A stretch of 64,000 nt of DNA from Monarcha castaneiventris obscurior (lineage: Eukaryota > Chordata > Aves > Passeriformes > Monarchidae): positions 8,344,501 to 8,408,500 of the forward strand of contig JAMPIT010000484.1 in NCBI GenBank assembly GCA_026261815.1, given 5' to 3'. Of the stretch, positions 37,143 through 50,200 are shown one piece after another. The position numbers and the translations under genes are program-made. Each line of letters starts with the position of its first letter. Position 1 is the stretch's first letter. Below the pieces are notes generated by a model. The model was not told where the DNA came from and ran no database searches. It saw only the letters and a list, made by a program, of their open reading frames with translations.

Positions 37143-38710
37143 ATATAGGGAGGGGTGTTGAGAAATCCATGATATGCTGCTCTTTTTTTGCCCCACAATG
37201 ACTGAGATTAGGATCAAAAATCCTATGTTTTAATTAGAAAGTATCTTTCACTTCTTTGTTCCCATGTTACAGCAATATGTTTTGCATTTAAAGCATTCTC
37301 TGTCTTGGAGTATGTACAATCAATCAAATGCCACTCTTGAGTACAGGTCCTACAAATACTGTATTGTACTTGAAATGTAAAACCTTTTGAAATCTCATGC
37401 ATGAGGTCTAAAATCATTAATAGCACAGTCAAGGCTGTCTGATTAATTTTTGTGTGGTTAGTGTATGCATTTCTTTCCAAGCTCCATCTCATCCATAATA
37501 CTTCTCTTTGTAACTCTCCTATCTTATAAAACTTTTCATCTAAGAGGGAACACTTGGGTTTGTTTTGTTTCTTTTTTTATTTTTATTTTATTATAAAACA
37601 TTGTTTTCAAGTAAAATGTAACTCACCAAGAAATGTGCAAAAGTATTCCCATTTAATTCAGATGTGTAACTGGATGTTTTTGTGTTTTGTCATAGGTGAA
37701 AATTGTTTATTAAGCAAGTGTTGCAAAGCCAGATTTCAGTTAAATAGGTTTCTGACTAACTCTTTCTAAAAATTAATATAATGCTATAAATTGAAACATG
37801 ATGTGTCTGTGCTCTGATCTCATGTGATTTTGCACATTCATCTTTGCATTCATACCTACCAGGTACTGTTTTTGCCAGGATCCACATAAAATTATTCCTA
37901 TGCTGACCACAGATTAGAAGGGATGTCAAAAGGTCATGTGCAAAACAGACTTCTCTGCTTCATACCAATGTGTGCCTTCCATAAGCAGGCATTAACCCAA
38001 ACTTAAACTGTTTTGTGGTTGGGTTTATTGGGTGTTCTTGCCCAAGGGCATTTTCAGTTGACTGATCTGTGCTAAACTTTGGTGCCTCAGCTGTCTGGCT
38101 GGATGCTGTGACATCCAGAGTCTCCCAGGGAAGGGCAGGATCACGGTGCTTTGCATGTGGTAATGACCCAGTTTCAGCCAGACAAAGGCAACCCACTTAT
38201 TAGAGCCCTGGATGCCTTATCAATGCAATAATATAGAAAAATTTGGCTTCGTATTTTTCCCCTGAAAGGCACCTCCCTTTCTGAAAATGAAAGAAGCGTG
38301 TACTTAAAGCTGTCCCTGCAGATCCCCAGAGAGCCTGCACAGCTGGAAGGGGAATGCTTCTTAAAAATGTCAACAGAGTGTATGTAACATTTTTGCATGT
38401 GATATCAAAGGAATGGAGGCCTTTCCTAGCCCTGTGCTCCTTCCTCTGTCACATTAAAGAGTTGGTGGTTACACTGCCCTGTAATCTGTGGAAAGCACAT
38501 CAGAAATACAGGGATATCTGACCTAGTCCATTTTAGTCCGTTCTGGCAGCACCATTTTAGCCCATGCAGGACCTTCTTTCTTAGAAAGAAAAGTCTCTGC
38601 TTGAAGTGATTTAGAAATGGAAAACGAAGGTTAAAATAATAGAATAAAACTTGCTCAGCAAGCTCCAGACAGGATGACAGGGTGAAAAGTATGTAGTATT
38701 TTTACTGTTT

Positions 38711-38727
38711 AAAAAAAAAAAAAAAAA
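38711..38727. repeat. Poly-A tract
   Basis: Seventeen consecutive A. No retroposon body recognised upstream. Confidence 0.9.
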
Positions 38728-39390
38728 GTCAGTATTTCAGGATACTGCAGTGTGTTTCAGTTCATGCTCACGTTGGACAAGCCAAGAGCTTCCTGCAAAA
38801 CAACAAAACCCTTCTTTCAAGTCTCATTTGCCCCATCTCTCCTGAAAGCTGCTTGAGTGCCCTCTGGCAAAACCACTCATATGCTGGGCTGCTGCTCACT
38901 CCCTAAAGCTAAGCTGTCCTTTGAAAGAATTTGAAATATGCCCTTTAAATCCTGTCTCGGGGAGCTTTATCAAACGACCCCTCCTCACTTGCTTGGCCAT
39001 AGGAAAAGCCCTCATTTTCTGGTGGTGGGGATAATGCTGGAGTAACAGTCTCTGAGGCTGGACAAGAACAGAGCAGGTGCAGCTCTTGTGTATGCTCACA
39101 TTTTACATTGTCCTTTCCCCTTGCCTGCAGTGACAGGGGTAAAGCTGCACTTGTGCAGCGCAGCTCAGCTGGGGACTCCCTAAGGCACTGTCTCAGCCAG
39201 GGCTGAGTGTTCTGGAGCTCTGGGCTCCCCTCTGCTTGGCTGGTTTGCAGTTCCAGTGACAGCTACTGAGAAATGCTCTGTTGCTTGCACTGTGCAGCTT
39301 TTCCAGGCGAGTGAGGTGCAGCACTCCCTGAAGGGAGAAACACTGAAACCTTCCCTTTTGCAGAAATCTGAGTATCTCCAGATGGCTTGT

Positions 39391-39412
39391 GCACACACAT
39401 ACACACACATAC
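39391..39412. repeat. (CA)n microsatellite
   Basis: Two short CA runs separated by a T, about 21 bp in all. Confidence 0.85.
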
Positions 39413-40207
39413 CAAATGTTAGGAGATGTGTCTTTAAAACAAGAAAGGAATAATCATGAAACAAAGCCTGATTCTTCTGTAAATGTAGGCAGTCACCTGG
39501 TAAAATGATGTTGAGAGCTTTGGATCACATAAAAGAAATCAACATCTATGGGTGCAGTTCAGCACAGTTGCCAGGCTTTTTCCAGAGAGAAATTCCATAT
39601 TTGACTGGTGGATAACTTGTCAGTTGAGGATTAGGACTTTTAAAATAAATTATTCTGTGTCAGAATTCGCTGCTGCTGCTCAGGATTTTCTTTCAATGCA
39701 TAACCACTCCTCAGTCCCTTGCTTTTGAAGGAAAAAAAAATATCATTGAAATTTCTGCATAGCAAATTGCATAAATAAAAGCATCCCTGGGTATTTTAGT
39801 AATGATGCCACAATTGACATAAATTGGGGAAAACCAAAATTAGTCTATCAGCAATTGCACTGTCTCCTTAACTGACATTACAGACAGAAATTTTGAGGAG
39901 AAAGTTTAATTCCCTGTATTAACACAGTTAGCTACTTCAGAGGTAAACTGTTCACTTTCAGAGAGGTAAATTCACTTCTAATAATTGGCCAGCTAAGTAA
40001 AATTCATCTTGAAACTCAGGTTTTTTTACCATTAGGTCTCCACACACATTTTCTTTTCCATCACACTGTGTTTTTCTGGAATGCAACACTAAGATGTCTC
40101 AGTTCTTCTCATGAGTTCTCAGTCCCTTGCTAGGTGCAAAAGACTGGCAACTCTATTTTACCAACCAAATTGTTGTGGCAAAAGTGATTTAAAGAAGGGT
40201 CAAGTTG

Positions 40208-40735
40208 TTACTCTTGTTTTGTTGGGCAGGTGAAGAGGCTGGGTTTGGTAAGAGCTTTGTCCTTCAGAGGCAGTGCGGGGTCACTCAGCCTTGTTCTTAA
40301 TCTGAGTTTTTCCTTTGCACCATGTCTTGCTTCTACCCTGGCCGTCCCTGTCTCCCATCCTTGTCCCACGACCTGGAGCTTTGTGCAGGGTGTGGAGGGG
40401 ATCCCAGGGAGAAGGGCAGCATGTCCAAGTGGGAGAACCCTGAGAAACGGGTCCCTTTTGCATTCTGGATGGAACACATCGGGGTGATGTCCCTGCGGAC
40501 TGATGCAGACAGGCAGGGTTTGTTGGCACGGGCTTGGCTCCAGGCTAAGAGGCCTTCCAGCAGCATTCAGAGCAAGGCTCTGCAGCCAGGAGCAGGGGAA
40601 ATCTATAGCCTGTGGTAAAAGCAGAACATTGGAAAGACATACTGTGTTTGCTAGGTTTCCCAGGTCTTTGGAGGGAGAGAAATGTTTTTTCCTCTGGTAA
40701 TCTTCTACGTTATTATCTCGGACAAACCAAACCAT
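40208..40735. other. GC-rich patch, no recognised gene
   Basis: The minus strand is open for 175 codons and the plus strand carries several overlapping frames of 65-98 codons. The GC content is above that of the flanks. No frame has a recognisable domain. Overlapping frames on both strands argue for a stop-poor composition and not a real exon. Confidence 0.4.
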
Positions 40736-42780
40736 TTTCTTTTCTCTTCCACTTCTACTTTTTGTGAGTTACCACCTTCATTGCTACCATAAAATCTTCA
40801 TGTCGTCTGCCTGGCATCACTGATTCGAACTCTTCCTGTGAGAGGCTGAAAGAAAATAAACTAGACCAGATGGAAAGTGCTCTTGTGAATGATTGTCCTG
40901 ATCTTATTTGTAAAGATGTTAAAATCTCTAACGATGAATAATTCCTTAATCTGATTTCACGGATGACAAAATTCTCTGATTTTAGTTATAATTTTGAGTA
41001 TTTGAAGTAAAGATAATGCCCAGAGGTAACACTTTCTCTTTTTTTAAATGGTTCTGTGAATGAGCTTTATTAATTCCCCATTGAGAAGGTATAGAAAAGG
41101 TAATATCACTGTGATATTTCCTCACCTGGCCTTCCAGCACCTCACCTGGAGGGGAGTTATCTTTAGGGGGTGGTCAGTCTGCCCAGACTGAGGAGTGGAT
41201 CAGTTCACTCTGCATTTAATGAATCCTTTTTTTCCTGCAAATAAGTCATCTCTGCACTCAGCAAAAGCCATTCTTTCAATTGTGCCTTTTGGTGAGGCCA
41301 CCCTGCATTACATTCAGAATTATGATCCAGCAGAATATGAATTTATAAGCTCTTTGATTGTCTGAGTCTCATGTAAGTAACACAACCTTGGCATCTGGGG
41401 CAAGATTTTTCTCTGGTATAAATGGTTCACTTCACTTATGAAAACATGTGAACTAAATCAATGAAGCTTTTTCCATTTCTTTACAAACATTTTTGATCCT
41501 ACAATTGTAAGTAACCTTTTGATTTCATATTGTTCATAATTTAAGCCTACAGTTACTAGTCATATGTCTAAAACTAATAATTCTGAATGAAAAATAGCAT
41601 TTTGAGAAAATAACCTATGAAGCATAATTCGATACATTTTTATTTTTTCTTTAAATATCTTTCACTTCACCTGGAGAAGTTCCATTATAATAACTATAAA
41701 GTAAAAAAAAAAAGGAAAATACCAGCATTTATTAGGTTCTAATAAACTCCCCTCCATATCAATTTAGTATCTTTCATTAAAATTAATGAGAATTATGCAT
41801 GGATCCTGGGGAGAATAGGCCCTGTTGTTTTATTTCTCTTCCTTGTTTTCAGCACTAAATTTTTGTCCTGCAGTCAGTTTTGTAGGGCAGACAGGCATTC
41901 CCACTGCTCAGTTGTTTCATCTGCTTAATACATACAGTTAGAGCATCTCCTTTCACTGCATAGTGAAAGTAGAAAGTTCATAAATTAAAAAAAAAAAAAA
42001 AACCAGAATTTGTGGACACACATAAAAACAAGGGATATGCAAATTAATGAATTAATAGATTGCTATTGATTGCCAGTGAGGCCTAATTAAATAATAAATT
42101 TTTCCCCACACAATTACTTGTTTCATGTTATTAAATTATCAAATCCATAACTAGTTTGGAAGCTCAGCCTCCTAGAATTAAATGAGGTGCTCAAGAGAGC
42201 AAAGTTGTGTTTTGGAGCAACAGAGACAGAGGCAGGGTCTAGTTACATGGATTTATGATTTAATTTTCTATGTAATCTAATTTAATGTAACTATTGAGTT
42301 TCTAAAAAAAATGAACTTTGATTATATTTTGTTGACAAAAATAAATACAAAATATAGGGTAGTTTATTCATTATCTGTTGCATATTGAGAGAAGTGGCTC
42401 ATGGGTATTTCTGTACCTTAAGGGACCTTTTTTTCCCCACTTCCTCTGCTTTTAGCTGTACTCCACAGCAGTCACTCATCCTTCAGAGCCCATTCAGGTG
42501 CAGTACATACCGAAGGTACAAAATCCAGGGGATACAAAACTCAAATTTATGTGGGAAACTTAATTCATTTTGTGTAACTAACAGCTTCATCACTTCTCAT
42601 TTCTGGATAGACATCAATATTTCATTGCATAAAGACACATGTAGGTCCAGAGAAACGCTGCATTGGAGAAGGAAAGTAAGCAAATAAAGCTCTTCCGTTT
42701 GACATACTTTCACTTAATTGGGAGCTTTAAGAGCCGATCATGGGAAAAGGAAACGAGTCTTTCAGCTAATTCCCTTCTGC
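40736..42780. other. Non-coding, AT-rich intronic sequence
   Basis: AT-rich unique sequence with an A-tract at 41987-42002. No coding signal or recognised repeat family. Confidence 0.6.
41987..42002. repeat. Poly-A tract
   Basis: A run of sixteen A in AT-rich surroundings. Confidence 0.85.
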
Positions 42781-43500
42781 ATAAAAAATGCTTCGTGGCA
42801 AAGCAGAGCTGTCCCGGGGAGAAAACTCCTCGGGTGCAATTCCTCAGCTCAGCGCTGTGAATCCGCAGTGCCCCGAGGGCACCTGGGGCTCAGGTGGTGC
42901 CTCCCCGCTTGGCTCCATAATTAACAGCACATTTCAGGACGGGCACCGGCATCTCATTCACTTGCTTTAGAGCTGCATTTTACTTGGGTTTGCTGGGCTT
43001 TCCTGCCGGCAGACTGGGGTGGGGAGACAAGATTTCGTTCTGCTGTAGGACTCTGCACATCTGTACGGCCCCGGCGGTGTGTTTAATCCCCACAGTGCTG
43101 GGACTGTGCTGTCGCTGGGCTGGCTCCCACAGCTGGGCTCGGGGAAGGGCTCAGGAGAGCACACAGGCTTGGGCAGAGCACTGTTCCAGCTTGGCTTTAT
43201 TTGTGAGGTGCCCTGGAGACTTCCGCTGGCAGTTGCCCATCCTGGCCCTCCAGTGCCTGAGGCCAGGCTGTGCCCTTGTGATGCAGAGGCAGGGCCCTGG
43301 CTCCCCTCACGGCGATGCTCCCGGAGAGAGGAGGGATGGCTTAGGGACACATGGATTCACTCAAAACTCTCGGGGCTCAGCGCAGGGATTCAGCACTCGG
43401 GGCCCTTTGAACCAGTTGTGCATTGGGAGAGCGGATGTTGTCCTACCTCGAGAGCTGGAAGGGTTTGCTTTGCTTGTTCAGTACATAATATGCGTGGAGC
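42781..43500. promoter_or_regulatory. CpG-dense GC-rich patch
   Basis: I count about 26 CpG in 720 bp, far denser than the rest of the intron, including SmaI-type ccgg and gcggtg contexts. By rough estimate the observed/expected ratio is below a formal CpG island. Open frames of 158-187 codons run on + and 127 on -, with no recognised domain. It could be an intronic enhancer or cryptic promoter, a GC-rich repeat, or a relic. The composition is seen directly; the function is inference. Confidence 0.4.
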
Positions 43501-44140
43501 CATTTTTAAAACCCCTCTTCCATCTCTTTCTATTTTCTTATGCTTAGCATGTTGAATTTCTGTATGAATCCTTCTGTTTGTTGAACACCTGGATACATAA
43601 GCAAAAAAAGGTGTTCTGTAGTGGCCCGCTTGGGTGGCTCTGTAATTAGCAGCAGATTGCAATGAATGACATCCTGTTCCTTAATGGTCAGGGCTGCGTT
43701 TTGCTTACATTGAGCTGACTTGACCTCAGGAGGTCTGGGCTGGCAAACAGATGTCAGCTCCATTCAGCAGAATATCTTCTGGTCAGTCCAGTAAAACAGG
43801 GAATAGCTGTGCAGAAGTGAAAGGCAGAATATTTGCAGTAACCATTGAGTGAAACATGCAAAAAAATTTCAATAAGCAGGCAAAAATAGGTTGCAAACCC
43901 TATTGGGAAATGATAAATTGCTGTAAAATGTTGTAATTATCCCATGACATTCAGGACTGAAACTTAAATAAATTCTGCTGAAAACTTAAAAAGTAATGGA
44001 GAGAGGTAATATGATTTCATAAATTAGCCACAGAGCAAGAAAAAAAATTAGACCACAACAGAAAATTAATATTTATCTTTTACCAGTATGTAACAGACTT
44101 TGTTAAAAATTGTCAGAAAGTGAAGAGTTTGTTAGACAAA

Positions 44141-44310
44141 TTATAATTTTAATTGCAGACGTAATTGATTATACACAGCATGCTCATTAGGTTAAGGGAG
44201 AATATGAGGCAACGCTCAAGGTCACTGCAGTAATAGATATTGTAGGCATGTAATTTGCGATAAGCTGGTTCGTGAACATCTAATTGCTCATTCATGGCAG
44301 TGTGTCTGGC
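44141..44310. promoter_or_regulatory. Candidate conserved non-coding element
   Basis: AT-rich sequence that retains four isolated CpGs (in gacgtaatt, aacgctc, tttgcgat and ttcgtgaa) and TAAT/ATTG cores. Decayed neutral DNA usually loses CpG, so retained ones in an AT-rich context hint at constraint. No repeat or coding pattern. This is suggestive only. Confidence 0.25.
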
Positions 44311-46480
44311 ACTTTTACTCCCCAAACACCTCTTTGTCCAATTTATTTAACACCCCTTAATATTCCAGGGTCAAATTTACTACAGGAGGCATCAAGCAGT
44401 GAATTTTCAACCTCCAAATTATTACACGACTTCATCTTTTTGTGCCTCAAAGACAGAGCACGCATTACTAAAAGTCAGTGGTCTGGCACTAAGCAGGATA
44501 CATGCAAATAGAAATACTCACCCACAGAGATGAGCTAGGATTTCTCATGGAAAACAGCTGTTCCCTGCCCTCCCCAATGGCAGTCATGCATTGCAGTAGG
44601 ATGCCAAAAGAGATGTTATTTTAAAAAAAAGGCACCAATTAACAAGAACGTTGTATTGTTCCCTGAAAGAACACACACTAACAGTGCTTTGTTAACTCTT
44701 TTGTTATTATTTCATTTCACTGCTTTGACACAAAGTCATCAATATTAGCTGTCTCCTTGGATGAGCATTAGTTCGAATGTCACTCCTCAGTTGTTACAGA
44801 CAGACAAAATAGAAAGAAGCACTTACAATGTATATCAACTATAAGTAACAACCATTCCTCAATTTGATATAATGCTTTCTCTTCTTAGAGAGAATGAATC
44901 ACTGTCCTAATTGTTGACATGCAAATAGTTGAATCTAGGCAACACTACCAGGATAGGACTGGAAATTGAAGCCAGACATCCTGAGGTGCAGGTTGACTAA
45001 TTTTCTACCTTCTCTCTGCAGTCATTCCATTTTAACACAGGATCAAGAAGTCCCAATGAATTAATCAGTGCCATCACGTTATGTAGCACTGCAGAGTGGT
45101 GGCTGACATAAGACAACCAAAGTCATCCCCCTTAGACCAAGAAATAAGGAAAAAAATGCAGTTTTTGATTCAGATATCTTTTGGCTGTATTCCAGGAATC
45201 AAGGATTTGGAGTTTTGGTTAAGATTTGCTTTTTCGTTTTTTAATAAACAACATGGCTCTCAGAGCAGCATAGTTTTCCTTTATAATAATTACCTTATTT
45301 GCAAGGTATTATTTTCACTTGACATGACATAGTCCATAATTACCTATTTTTTAATGCTGAAGAATGCAATAGATACAGCTATAGGTATTTATTCATACTC
45401 CAAATGGATTCCAGTATGATTTCATAGTCATTCTTTGTTAATATTATTTTTAAGATTCAGAGGTTTGAAGTACCTCAGGAAAAAAACTCTATCTAGAAGC
45501 ATCATTTTCCATCTACTGACTCTACTCTTGGTACTAGGGTTTTGCTCTTTAAAGAATTGTCCATAATGATATATATTTGCTAAACCTCTCCTTTGCAATA
45601 TAGAAATTACCATGTTGACTGTCTGTCTGATTGATAATGCAAAAATAATCCCCATGTTCACCAATATATATCAATCCCTATAACTACCTTGTAGATTGAC
45701 CTGCCCAAAAAAATTGTTATGCAAACACACTGCCATCTGTTGTGTAGTTACTCTTCAGTAATAGAACATAAACTGGGGATATGTCAAAGTAATTTAGTAA
45801 CTCCACAAATGTAAAATGAGACTTGGTAAATATAGTGTGTTACACTGAGTTTATAAACCCTTGTCATATGCAACCATATAACAGGGATACCCAATTTCTG
45901 CAAGTCTGGCTTGTTTGTTTTATCCATCAAATGCTGATGTCAGATCTAGTTCTAAGGAACATGATGTGAATTACAATAATTAATTTTAAAATAAGGTTTT
46001 GAAGAATTCTGTGGTTGATACAAAGCCCACTAAAAATTCTGGGAAGATCCAAGCAATTTATAAGACTGTCAGTAAGTTTTAAGCATCTTCATTTAATGAG
46101 TTCAGAGTGTACATTCACATTTATACTGGTGGTTGTGCTACCTGTTCAAGAAAGTATATGTGGATTTATTTACTCACTTTAGCAGAGAAGCCAACAGTAC
46201 CCAAATAAAACAGATATCTCCTAGAAGTAGGAAGTAGGTGCTGTTTTTTTAATTAATTACAGTAAACTCAACAGAATAATGAAAAAAAAAATTAGTTGGA
46301 TTCTTGTTCTGTAAGTGCAGTTCTCGAAATGGTGTTTAGACATCCTGATAATTAATGAAGAGGTTTCAAATGAAGCATTTTCCAGTATCCCTTCTCTTTG
46401 CTAATTTCCATTTTTTTTAATTAAGAAAAGATAAATTGTATCCAATTATTGAAAATTATGTAGGTTATTATCATGAATGA
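44311..46480. other. Non-coding intronic sequence
   Basis: AT-rich unique sequence with nothing recognisable as a gene or mobile element. Confidence 0.6.
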
Positions 46481-46489
46481 AACTGCAAT

Positions 46490-47235
46490 TTAACTTGGTT
46501 TCACAAAGAAAGAAGAGGTTATCTTGTCACAGTGTAGGTGTTGGTGTCCCTGCTTGGCTGTCACCCTGCCTTCGGGCCAAGGTTGCTGTAGGGCCAGGTC
46601 CTGCCTCAGACCAAGGAGCTGTGTTTGACTGCTCCTTTTAAGTGCCCTCAGGAACTGGAGCCCGAATCCCACTGGGCGCAGTCCATGTGTATGTTCACTG
46701 TCTAAGAGCAGTTTTTGTTTAAACAACCAGCAGGGGACAAATCCCTTTTATCCTAAGCAGAGATTACCCTTTCCCTGGTAGAACAAACACAAGGCGTCAC
46801 TGCGTGGCGGAGGTGGGGTGAGCTGTTCCCCTGCACCAGCTGCTCCCCAAACTGCTGTGGCATCCAGAGCCAGTCTCCTTGTCTGAGCCTGGGCACCAAG
46901 GCACAGGTTTTGTCCCAAAGGACTGGTAATGTCCCTGTAAATGGGAGGCAACAGAGGTGGGTGAGCTCTGCTGGATCCTGCCCCTCCTGCTGCTGGGAGT
47001 CCCTTTGGCATCTCTCCGTCCTTTGGCCAGCAGCGTGCCAGGCAATGGGCAGCAGGGTGGGAAGGTCCTGGGCTTGAAAGAGGAGGAGAAACCCTGCAGT
47101 GATCTGTGAGAGCAGAGAGAGAGCATCCCTGAGGAGCAAAACTGAAAGAAATGACAGGGAGGGACAGTGACCCCAATTCGACCCCAAATAATCTTTTTAC
47201 TTTCAAAACAAACAAGCAAAACCAACCAAGCATAA
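46490..47235. other. GC-rich patch open in all three minus frames
   Basis: Between about 46.80 and 47.19 kb all three minus-strand frames are open at once (161, 144 and 142 codons). This simply means the + strand lacks tta, cta and tca there. None of the products is recognisable. The simultaneous opening of three frames is a composition effect and argues against a gene. Confidence 0.5.
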
Positions 47236-50200
47236 AACTGGGAGAATTTTATTGAAAGAATTAAGGAGGGCTATAGGGACAGGGTTATTTAAAGGCTTAC
47301 ATTACTCAAAATGCTGTACTTAAGCAAATGTAAAGAAACTAAATTTATTCTGTTTTCTAGACAATTTTAATAAACTACTTTAACCCTCTACCTTATGTTA
47401 AACTACGTTACAGTTTTCATATTAGTTTCACCTTAGATTTCAGTCTGATTATTACAGGCTTGTCTGCAATCACTGGTAATTACAGCTCCCCATCCTTTTC
47501 CAGAAATATAGAATGTGAAGTGCTTTGCACTTGAAACTTTTTTTCTATTTATTGTTCACATCCAGTTGGATGTACTAATAAGCATTAACATGCAAATAAT
47601 TATCACCAGTATTTGATATTCATAGAGAACAAATGCTAATACAGTTAATACATCAAATATGAAAGAGGCTTTTAATTCAAAAAACAAAAAAGATTAAAAA
47701 TATTAGCTTTTTATATAAAAATCATTTGTTATGATTATAAATTCTATTGAGCTTGCAGAAAACTTGAGCTTTGAGTTTGCAATATCTCTCATTAATGTTT
47801 AGCCTCAAGAAAGATTTTATAATAAAGGGACTTACGCAGACAACAGATAAATAGAAATTATACAGCCAAGAGGGTTGAAGAGCCCTGGGTATGTTTGTTG
47901 TCACTCTACCATGCTGATTTCCATCAGAGGTGCTGAATATGCTAAGAGTTATGTAGAAGATGAAATGAAATGCAATATGCACTGATAGCAGCTAAGGCTG
48001 GAATGCCAGGAAATTATTTTCTTTTGATTCTCCTCTAAGTTTCTTTTTCTTGTTATAACTTCCTGTGGGATGGAAGAGGTTAGCCCTGTTCTTGCAAAGT
48101 CAGCTAGTTGGTCTGAACCTGCAGATCTCAGTGGAATGGTAATTGGGAGGAATCTAATGTGCCCTAAAACAGAGGTCAGTGTGGGTAATCTGGTGTCCCC
48201 TGCAGGTTTTAAAAACTGTGAGTATCTCCTGCAGATGGGAGGGAAATGTTATCTGTGTAGGCACTGTGTGCCTCGTGTGGCTTTGCTGCTTCTGTGTGCT
48301 GGTACCCAGGTCCCTCCAGGTGTGACTGGGGATTTAGTGAGGAAGAGGGATAAAAGCAAATCGTCTTTGTTTCTATGGGAAGGCTGAGCTGAATAGTTTG
48401 TTCCAGGGTGGTAAAACCAAATAAAAAAAAAAGAGGACTCTACCATTTGTTGCAGACAGAATGTAATTTGTACTGGGAGGCAGTACCTGAAGTATGAGGC
48501 TGGGAAGAGAGGATGCTCAAGAGGCAATGAAGAGGGACACAGGACTGAGATGGGTGGAAAAGGCTGGTAGGATCTTGTCTGCAGGTTGGGTTGGATGTGG
48601 CAAGAGCTCAGCAGGGAACAAAGGAGAGGGAGCTGAGCTATTTGGGCAAGGTGCAACCACATTTTAAGGCCAAATCCTTGTAGGTTTGGGATCAGACCAC
48701 TTGGTAATTCTGCATGCATCTGTTGAGTTGTATAAGTGTCCCTAAAAAACATCTGCTAAAAGCAATCCTCAAATGAAAAATGAAAATGCACCAAAAGTAT
48801 GAGCAATATCAGCACTTTGTTTTCATTTGCAATAATTGCTTTTGGTGTTCTGAGGCTGAACTAGTAGAGTTCTTTTTCTAAATAGATTTTTTTTCTATAG
48901 CCTAGTCAACAAATTCTAGTAACCCTAATATCTTTCCCTAAGTGTCATTATGTTTTATGAATTTTTAATAGAAATTAATTACTGAAATATTTAAGTCTTA
49001 ATTAATTAATTACACCAGAAATTTACAGCCAATGCAGTGTGATGTCTGTTAGAAAAAATGATTTAATAGGCTTTCAGTCCTGCCATTGTTCTGCCTTGTC
49101 AATGAATTACTTAAGTGTCATTTGTTAAATGAATTAGATCAATAAAGTTCTTTAGCTGTTTTTCAGAGAGTGAGCATTATTTCCAGATAATGTATATCCA
49201 ATTCTTTTTTTACTTTAGTCTATCTGTATTGGCTAGTGTGGGTTACTATTAATTAGCCCTTCAAAGCAGATTAGGCAAGAAAGATGATAACACAGTCATA
49301 TGTAAAGGCTCACAGTGACAGAATTCTTTAATTAGGAAGTGTGGGTCAGTGGTAAGCAGTGTCCTCAAATGGATTGCCATTTGTTAAATTAAAGCTTTTT
49401 TCCTTCATTTGCTTATGTAATGTTTCTAAAGAAAGTGGCTCTTTTTATTTATGGAAATTATATATTCCCTTTCATTATTTTCTCTTAATTGATTCTGCAT
49501 TCCTGTAATTAGTAAGCAATGAAAACATACAGTACAGGAGAAGAGCCACAGTAATGGACAATATGACCCTGTAGTAATTGCCATATGAACTGTAGAACAT
49601 CATTCTGCTTTAAGATGTTCCTTTTGAAGTGTTCGGATTAAATGAATTTAAATTTAAATTCCTGTTTCCAGGGGAATAAGCTGTATCAGTTTGTGTCCTT
49701 TTTTATTAGGTTACAGCAAACTCTGGAGTGGGCCTAGATATGCAGCCTTTTCTCTTTTAGCTTTTTTAGGCTACAAGACAAAGATTCTTGCTTTCATTCT
49801 TTCACATCTTACTGATTTGGTTTGTAAATGACTGAAATAATTAATCCTGGGTTACTTAAATAATCATAGTGTGTTGGAGACCAACATAAACAAGAAAATT
49901 CACACAAGAGAAATTGATCTTTTGGAAAATTTCCCTGATACTCAAGGGCATCCTAGAAATCTCGGAGTTTTATCGACAGCTTTGGAGTCCATAGTTTTGT
50001 GGGTTTGCTCCTGTGCACGGCAATTTTAATAAAAGAACATGTATCTAGAAAAACAAAACCTCCTTGAGCTGAAGCTCTCTTTCTCTGATTTCTTTTATAG
50101 AAGGAGTTATTTGGTCCTGCAGTAATGGCTGTGGAGGGAAGACAATTAGCACTCAGCATTTGATAGACTGCACTGATAGCTGTGAAGACACACCCTTTAT

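Larger units (their letters stand above)
36846..40200. other. Non-coding intronic sequence with A-tracts
   Basis: No gene recognised. It contains an A-rich tract with regularly placed C residues at 37109-37142, a pure A17 tract at 38711-38727 and a short CA microsatellite at 39391-39412. Confidence 0.6.

Noticed and set aside
42984..43555. Two overlapping plus frames of 187 and 158 codons
   Set aside because: Both overlap in different frames within the CpG-rich patch and neither has a recognisable domain; composition explains them.
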